64,000 bases of DNA from Gillisia sp. Hel1_33_143 (GTDB lineage: Bacteria > Bacteroidota > Bacteroidia > Flavobacteriales > Flavobacteriaceae), in NCBI RefSeq assembly GCF_900104765.1, contig NZ_LT629737.1, positions 1,178,001 through 1,242,000 of the forward strand, written 5' to 3'. The position numbers and the translations under genes were made by a program. Under the pieces are notes generated by a model that was given only the letters and a program-made list of their open reading frames with translations, was not told the DNA's origin and made no database searches. Shown in pieces: positions 59,091-64,000 of this stretch (the first letter of the stretch is position 1; the number at the start of each line of letters is the position of its first letter).

Positions 59091-60305
59091 ATGTCATCAA
59101 ACGCTAAAATAGTTCTTCGCAAAAAGCCTAATAAAGAAGGCTTGTATCCTCTTGCCATACGTATTACAAAAAATCGTCGCTCAACATACCAATATATAGG
59201 TCACTACATTGAATTGGAAGATTGGGATGAAAAGAATATTCGGGTTAAGAAATCACACATAAATTTCAAAACCTTGAACAATTTGTTATCCTTGAAACTT
59301 TCTGAATTAAACAATGCTCTTATTACGCTTCAATCCGAACAAAAAGATGCTTCTGCCAATCAAATTAAGAAGGAAATATATTCCTCCGGTATCAATGCTA
59401 CATTCTTTGAATTAGCACAAGAACATCTTGACGATTTAGAAAGTACAGAAAAGCTAAATCGTTTATCTACTGATAAAGCGTGGTTGAGCTTTATTATAAA
59501 ATATCACAATTCGAAACAATTGTCTTTTCAAGAAATTGATGAACGTTTTCTTAAAAAACTGATGTTAACTTTAAAAGTTAAGTACTCCCTGTCTGAAACC
59601 TCAATAATGAACATTTTGGTATTTGTAAGGCTATTATTTAACAGAGCAATTAAATACAAAATTGTAAGCAGAGAATTATATCCCTTCGGTGGCGATAAAA
59701 TAAAAATCAAATTTCCTGAAACTACCAAAGTCGGACTAAATATTTTAGAGATTCAACAAATTGAAAATTTGATAAATCTCAAACCTTCTGAAATACATAC
59801 TAGAAATGTTTGGCTTTTTAGTTTCAATTTTGCTGGTATGAGGGTTTCTGATGTTCTACGAACCAAATGGTCAGATATTTATGATAACAGGCTGCATTAT
59901 AGAATGCATAAAAACGCAAAACTTCTATCATTAAAAATTCCTGAAAAAGTACTAAAGATTTTAGACCAATATAAAGATGATAAAAGAAGTGATGATGATT
60001 TTGTTTTCCCTGAATTGAAAAAGGCAGACCCTGAAAATGCGAAAGATTTATATAACAAGAGAAAAACTGCTACAAAGAGGTTTAATGACAATCTAAAATC
60101 AATCTCTAAAAAGGCTAAAATAAATAAGAAAATAACGATGCACATAGCACGGCATAGTTTTGGAAATATTGCTGGGGATGCCATTCATCCGTTGATGCTA
60201 CAGAAATTATATCGCCATAGTGATTTGAAAACCACCTTGAACTATCAAGCCAATTTCATCCATAAAGAGGCAGATGATGCATTGGATAGTGTTATAAACT
60301 TTTGA
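59091..60305 (+). CDS. Tyrosine recombinase/integrase of a mobile element
   Basis: A 404-residue site-specific recombinase of the Bacteroidota type. An N-terminal arm-binding domain (about 5-90: IVLRKKPNKEGLYPLAIRITKN, YQYIGHYIELEDWDEK) is followed by a SAM-like core-binding domain (about 104-200) and a catalytic domain with R251 (FAGMRVSDVL), H351 and R354 (HIARHSF), H376 and nucleophile Y385 (LNYQANF). ATG 59091 is preferred over TTG 59061, which precedes non-conserved residues. It sits next to the tRNA-Leu remnant, as expected for the enzyme that inserted the element, and converges on the copper cassette. Confidence 0.94.
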   Translation: MSSNAKIVLRKKPNKEGLYPLAIRITKNRRSTYQYIGHYIELEDWDEKNIRVKKSHINFKTLNNLLSLKLSELNNALITLQSEQKDASANQIKKEIYSSGINATFFELAQEHLDDLESTEKLNRLSTDKAWLSFIIKYHNSKQLSFQEIDERFLKKLMLTLKVKYSLSETSIMNILVFVRLLFNRAIKYKIVSRELYPFGGDKIKIKFPETTKVGLNILEIQQIENLINLKPSEIHTRNVWLFSFNFAGMRVSDVLRTKWSDIYDNRLHYRMHKNAKLLSLKIPEKVLKILDQYKDDKRSDDDFVFPELKKADPENAKDLYNKRKTATKRFNDNLKSISKKAKINKKITMHIARHSFGNIAGDAIHPLMLQKLYRHSDLKTTLNYQANFIHKEADDALDSVINF

Positions 60306-60320
60306 GGAAATAAATAATTG

Positions 60321-60377
60321 AAGAGCGGATATTTTATTGCTATAAGTAGTTTAGCATATTCAAAATATCCGCTCTTT
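60321..60377. terminator. Strong bidirectional terminator
   Basis: AAGAGCGGATATTTT (60321-60335) and AAAATATCCGCTCTT (60362-60376) form a perfect 15-bp stem with an inner TGCTA/TAGCA stem. It separates the integrase from the convergent MtfA-like gene. Confidence 0.88.
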
Positions 60378-60417
60378 ACGATTTTCAATTACAGATTTAA
60401 TCTCTCCTAAATAGAAA

Positions 60418-61203
60418 CTAATTTTTAATTGGATTTGCTAATTTTTGATTGAAGCATTTAACTAACATTTTATAAAGTTCTGGATGTTTCTTTTTGAGCA
60501 AATCTGGGCGCTCGAAGAAATATTCTGAAGCTACTGCAAAGAATTCTGCTTGGTTTGTACCACCATATTTTCTGATATCAGAATGGTTGTCGTTTATGGC
60601 TTCTATTTCCTTATGAATTAAATTCAGCCAAGGTATTGCATATTGATGTTCTAATAATCGCTCTGGAACGCCATCTGTTCTATCATCCAGCTTATCAATA
60701 AGGTGTACAAATTCGTGTATGCCTGTATTGCTTTTATCTGTTGTGTTTCTAAAACCGTGATACAATGCTTTTTTAGATAAAATCATTTGTTTCTCAAAAC
60801 GTCCGTTCCCGACTATCCCACCAATATTGCGCGAGTTATCCTTACTGCTAAATTGCATATCTTCATTAAAATTATCTGGATATAAGAGGATTCCACTTAA
60901 ATTAGTGTAATGCCATTCTTTAAAGCCGAAAACAGGAATTACCGCACTTGCTGCAATTAAAATTTTGTCTAATTCTTCCAATTCAAACTGCACGCCATCT
61001 ATATAAACCTCACTTAAAAACTGCATCATTTTTTGTTGAAAAACAAGTTGCCTGCCTTTTGAAAGATTTTTATAATAAAGAACATTCTCCATTAATAATT
61101 TGTGCCAATGCTCTGGAAATGGCTTTACGCTATGCCGTTTCTCTTTTCGATAAAAATGAATAGCAAACAGAAGAATCACAACCAAAATTAAAATATAAAC
61201 CAT
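60418..61203 (-). CDS. MtfA-like zinc-dependent peptidase (M90)
   Basis: A 261-residue zincin with an N-terminal membrane helix (about 2-16) and the metal motif HEFVH (in NTGIHEFVHLIDKLDD, about residue 163), preceded by GRFEKQMILSKKALYHGF and followed by QAEFFAVASEYFFERPD, the third-ligand region. This is the MtfA/M90 layout. E. coli MtfA is a cytosolic peptidase tied to glucose-uptake control; here the membrane anchor and the copper cassette suggest a different role. It starts 14 bases after the CopZ-like gene. Confidence 0.88.
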   Translation of the reverse strand: MVYILILVVILLFAIHFYRKEKRHSVKPFPEHWHKLLMENVLYYKNLSKGRQLVFQQKMMQFLSEVYIDGVQFELEELDKILIAASAVIPVFGFKEWHYTNLSGILLYPDNFNEDMQFSSKDNSRNIGGIVGNGRFEKQMILSKKALYHGFRNTTDKSNTGIHEFVHLIDKLDDRTDGVPERLLEHQYAIPWLNLIHKEIEAINDNHSDIRKYGGTNQAEFFAVASEYFFERPDLLKKKHPELYKMLVKCFNQKLANPIKN

Positions 61204-61217
61204 ATTATAGCGAGGTA

Positions 61218-61430
61218 TTAATCTACAGGTTCCGCTTTAAAGCCTACCTTTTGCAAGGTAGCCTTTACATCTTCTTCTGAAGCACCATCGCTTTCTATGG
61301 TTAAAATTTTATCAGGATTAGCGGTATCCACTTCCCAACTTTCGACACCTTCTTGCTTGTTTAAAAAAGGGGTCACTTTTGATACACAACCACCACAATT
61401 GATATTTGTTTTAAATTTTAAAGTTTTCAT
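61218..61430 (-). CDS. CopZ-like heavy-metal-associated (HMA) chaperone
   Basis: A 70-residue single HMA domain with the metal-binding pair in TNINCGGCVSKV (CxxC at residues 12-15) and the ferredoxin-like end LQKVGFKAEPVD. It would carry Cu(I) to or from the adjacent P-type ATPase. It lies 23 bases downstream of that ATPase gene and upstream of the MtfA-like gene in one minus-strand operon. CopZ-type function is well supported by context. Confidence 0.92.
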   Translation of the reverse strand: MKTLKFKTNINCGGCVSKVTPFLNKQEGVESWEVDTANPDKILTIESDGASEEDVKATLQKVGFKAEPVD

Positions 61431-61453
61431 TGTATTTGAATTTATAATTAATA

Positions 61454-63724
61454 TTAAAGTTTTACTCCTTTAAGCCTTAAACTATTTAGAACTACAGACA
61501 CGCTACTGAAAGCCATTGCCATTCCTGCTATCATTGGGTCTAATAAGAACCCATTTACGGGATACAAAACGCCTGCTGCAATTGGAATACCAATGAGATT
61601 ATAAATGAATGCCCAAAATAGATTCTGACGTATGCCCAACACCGTTCTTTTTGATAATTCCAGCGCTTTTGGGATGGATCGTAAATCTGATGTTATCAAG
61701 GTCATTTTTGCTACGTCCATCGCTATATCTGAACCTTTTCCCATTGCAATACTCACATTGGCTTGCGCCAAAGCCTGGGAATCATTAATACCATCGCCAA
61801 CCATTGCGACTATCTTTCCGTCCGCCTGCAATTTTTCAACAAAAGCTGCTTTGTCCGAAGGCATTACTTCGCCTTGGTAATTTGTTATTCCGACTTGTTT
61901 TGCGACAGCAGATGCGGTTTTATTATTATCTCCTGTAAGCATACAAACCTCAATACCTCTTTCCTGAAGCGTTACTATGGCCTTTTCTGAAGTTTCCTTA
62001 ATCTTGTCTGCAATGGCGAGTATCGCCAGCACTTGTTTTTCATTACCAAAGAATATGACCGTTTTAGCCTGCTCTTCGAGACTTTCTGCTGTTTGCATTA
62101 AAGAAGATTCAATTTCAATATTCTTTTCGACCATTAGTTTATGGTTACCCACATAATATTTTGAACCATTCTCTGATTGCGCCTTTACACCTTTTCCTGT
62201 AATACTTTCAAAAGAAGCAATTTCAGCTTGTTCAACCTTTTCATCTTTTAAATGGTTGACTACTGCTTCCGCCAAAGGATGTTCCGATTGTGCTTCTATA
62301 GCCAAAAGAATTTGCTTGTATTCATTTTGATTTTCAAGGTTATTCTTCCAAATTATATCAGTTACTAAGGGTTTTCCTTCGGTAATTGTACCCGTTTTAT
62401 CAAGGATAATAGCATTCACTTTATAACCGAGTTCTAAACTTTCGGCATCCTTTATCAAAATATTATTTTCTGCGCCTTTACCAATTCCCACCATAATTGC
62501 GGTAGGTGTTGCCAAGCCCAATGCGCAAGGACAAGCGATAACCAACACGGCTACAGAGGTCAACAAGGCTTGTGAAAATGCGTTATCGCCACCAACTGAC
62601 ATCCAGACAATGAATGTAATGATAGAAATGACTAATACGACAGGAACAAATATTCCGGCAATCTTATCAACCAGCTTTTGAACCGGCGCCTTGCTTCCTT
62701 GAGCTTCCTGAACCATTTTAATGATTTGTGATAGTAAGGTTTCTCCACCTACTTTTTCGGCAGTAAATTGAAAGCTCCCTTTTTGATTTACCGTGCCTGC
62801 GAAGACCTTTTCCCCTTGGGATTTCTGAACGGGAACAGGTTCTCCCGTTATCATACTTTCATCTACATACGAGCTTCCTTTAGAAACTTCGCCATCCACA
62901 GGAATCTTTTCTCCGGGACGTACCAAAATGGTCTGACCCACCTGTACCGATGAAATAGGGATTTCCTTCCCTTCCCCATTCTCAATAATTTTAAGGGTTT
63001 TAGGCTGAAGACCCATTAGTTTTTTAATGGCCGAAGATGTATTTGATTTTGCTTTTTCTTCCAATAGTTTCCCCAAGGAAATAAAAGTGATAATCACGGT
63101 AGCCGCTTCGTAATACACGTGAGGTTCGATACCACGACTCAACCAAAATTTAGGAAAAAAAGTATTGAACACACTAAACAGAAAAGCGATTCCGGTGCTT
63201 AAAGCTACCAATGTATCCATATTGGCTTTTCCGTGTTTGGCCTGCTTGAAGGCATTGATGAAAAAGCTGCGCCCAAACCAAAAGAGTATAGGAAAAGTCA
63301 ATACCAAAGAAATCCATTTGCCTGGTTCCCATTGCATATAGAACATTCCCAAAACAAAAATGGGTAGTGTAAGGATAGCCGACCAGATGGTACGTTTTTT
63401 TATGTCCTGATAATGCTTTTGCTGAAGTTCTTGTTGTACTTCCGAAGGATTTTCTGTATCTATAATAATATCATAGCCTACCTCGCGAAGTGCATTTTGA
63501 AGTTGATTAGGACTCAACTCTTTGTCGTATTCCACAAGAACAGAACTATTAGCGAAATTGACGCTGGCATCAAACACTCCTTCTGTGTGTTTTAAAACAG
63601 ATTCAACGCTCGCTGCACAAGATGCACAGGTCATTCCCGTAACAGGAAATGATTCTTTTATTCCCTGTTTTTGCTTCTTTTCTTTGGTTTCAAATATGTT
63701 GATTGTCTCCATAATCGTATTCAT
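61454..63724 (-). CDS. copA: Copper-exporting P1B-type ATPase
   Basis: A 756-residue heavy-metal ATPase that expels Cu(I). Order: one N-terminal HMA domain (about 25-90, [10 protein letters not shown]), membrane helices, the actuator motif MITGEPVPV, the CPC metal site [17 protein letters not shown] in helix 6, phosphorylation DKTGTITEG, nucleotide-binding HPLAEAV (the P1B histidine), and [18 protein letters not shown] marks the Cu/Ag subgroup. ATG 63724 is used; ATG 63712 four codons in is also possible. It is carried within the integrated element and so is probably acquired. Confidence 0.95.
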   Translation of the reverse strand: MNTIMETINIFETKEKKQKQGIKESFPVTGMTCASCAASVESVLKHTEGVFDASVNFANSSVLVEYDKELSPNQLQNALREVGYDIIIDTENPSEVQQELQQKHYQDIKKRTIWSAILTLPIFVLGMFYMQWEPGKWISLVLTFPILFWFGRSFFINAFKQAKHGKANMDTLVALSTGIAFLFSVFNTFFPKFWLSRGIEPHVYYEAATVIITFISLGKLLEEKAKSNTSSAIKKLMGLQPKTLKIIENGEGKEIPISSVQVGQTILVRPGEKIPVDGEVSKGSSYVDESMITGEPVPVQKSQGEKVFAGTVNQKGSFQFTAEKVGGETLLSQIIKMVQEAQGSKAPVQKLVDKIAGIFVPVVLVISIITFIVWMSVGGDNAFSQALLTSVAVLVIACPCALGLATPTAIMVGIGKGAENNILIKDAESLELGYKVNAIILDKTGTITEGKPLVTDIIWKNNLENQNEYKQILLAIEAQSEHPLAEAVVNHLKDEKVEQAEIASFESITGKGVKAQSENGSKYYVGNHKLMVEKNIEIESSLMQTAESLEEQAKTVIFFGNEKQVLAILAIADKIKETSEKAIVTLQERGIEVCMLTGDNNKTASAVAKQVGITNYQGEVMPSDKAAFVEKLQADGKIVAMVGDGINDSQALAQANVSIAMGKGSDIAMDVAKMTLITSDLRSIPKALELSKRTVLGIRQNLFWAFIYNLIGIPIAAGVLYPVNGFLLDPMIAGMAMAFSSVSVVLNSLRLKGVKL

Positions 63725-63880
63725 CTTAATACATCACAAATTTTAGGATTTAAAGTTTTTAATATATTACGTTATATGCTGAATGAATTGTAGAATTTGC
63801 TTGTTAAGGGTCACCAGTATGTAATTTTCCCAAGTTTCCGATACAAACAAGATAACTTATACCCGATTTTTTATAAAACA

Positions 63881-63908
63881 AAAGACTACAATGTGAGTTG
63901 TAGCCTTT
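63881..63908 (-). terminator. Terminator between the copper-binding protein gene and copA
   Basis: AAAGACTACAA (63881-63891) pairs with TTGTAGCCTTT (63898-63908), one mismatch, with a minus-strand T-rich tail. A small stem GAGGT/ACCTC lies at 63917-63932. The rest of the 234-base spacer (63725-63958) shows nothing else certain. Confidence 0.65.
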
Positions 63909-63958
63909 CGGAATTTGAGGTTGTTGCACCTCACTATAATGAATTGAGATAAGTTGTA

Positions 63959-64000
63959 TTATTTTAAATATTCGTTACAAGCTTCCTCACATTTTCTACA
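63959..64000 (-). CDS. C-terminus of a cysteine-rich copper-binding protein (four-helix-bundle type), partial
   Basis: The last 13 codons of a minus-strand gene entering from the right edge: CRKCEEACNEYLK then TAA. The C-x-x-C-x-x-x-C helix pattern with charged residues is the end of the four-helix-bundle copper storage protein family (Csp/DUF326-like). Next to CopA and CopZ it fits copper sequestration. Only 13 residues are visible, so the family call is tentative, though the context agrees. Confidence 0.65.
   Translation of the reverse strand, partial: CRKCEEACNEYLK

Overview
The window looks like the chromosome of a marine-type member of the Flavobacteriaceae (Bacteroidota). The evidence is low GC with AT-rich spacers, a SusC/SusD pair, DUF families typical of the group (DUF2007, DUF2490, DUF3098, DUF3127, DUF4230, DUF4301), a mevalonate pathway, and gene starts preceded by the Bacteroidota -7 box TAnnTTTG rather than Shine-Dalgarno sequences. 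I cannot fix the genus from sequence alone; the Gramella/Zunongwangia/Salegentibacter neighbourhood is a guess. All calls come from reading sequence and translations; no database search was run.

Layout. 1-5.1 kb: the 3' part of a SusC-like receptor, its SusD lipoprotein, and an EamA exporter. 5.1-8.5 kb: a paired M16 protease operon. 9.2-10.0 kb: rplU-rpmA with a strong promoter and terminator. 10.6-16.8 kb: ahcY, a phosphopantetheinyl transferase with GGGP synthase, a thiamine-binding/PnuC/NadR-like/DUF4301 cluster, and the ribosome-rescue factor ArfB. 17.1-20.9 kb: a sigma-54 response regulator converging on a four-module hybrid histidine kinase. 21.0-23.6 kb: a TPP riboswitch controlling a TonB-dependent receptor. 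24-29 kb: greA, HIT, thioesterase, sensor kinase, flavin reductase, DUF3127, aat. 29.1-34 kb: a minus-strand run ftsX-DUF3098-uppP-truB-tonB-like-tag-DUF2490. 34-43 kb: panE, leuS, DUF4230, MmcQ, a membrane-anchored MutS-like ATPase, a multi-membrane-span glycosyltransferase and a LAB_N protein. 43-46.4 kb: speA-speB-deoxyhypusine-synthase-like polyamine operon. 46.7-50.7 kb: rluB, UbiA prenyltransferase, mevalonate kinase, mvaD. 50.7-58.7 kb: flavoprotein, GDPD, SDR, DUF421, a YqcI/YcgG-PaiB-DUF1989 operon, TerC, and a HipA-like kinase with DUF3037.

At 58.8 kb the ordinary chromosome stops. The 3' half of a tRNA-Leu(TAG) gene is followed by unrelated DNA, paired direct repeats, and a tyrosine recombinase. 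Beyond it lie a copper cassette (CopA-type ATPase, CopZ-like chaperone, MtfA-like peptidase) and the C-terminus of a cysteine-rich copper-binding protein at the window edge. This is the left end of an integrated element; its right end lies outside the window.

The most unusual signals are: (1) a composite intergenic repeat inserted in frame inside leuS, matching a copy between DUF2007 and ahcY; (2) terminator-like stem-loops starting at the predicted +1 of greA and leuS, with a weaker one at rplU; (3) the YqcI-PaiB-DUF1989 operon; (4) a bacterial deoxyhypusine-synthase homologue retaining the catalytic lysine, coupled to speA-speB; (5) DUF4301, which carries nucleotidyltransferase-like motifs; (6) the HipA-like/DUF3037 pair beside the integration site.
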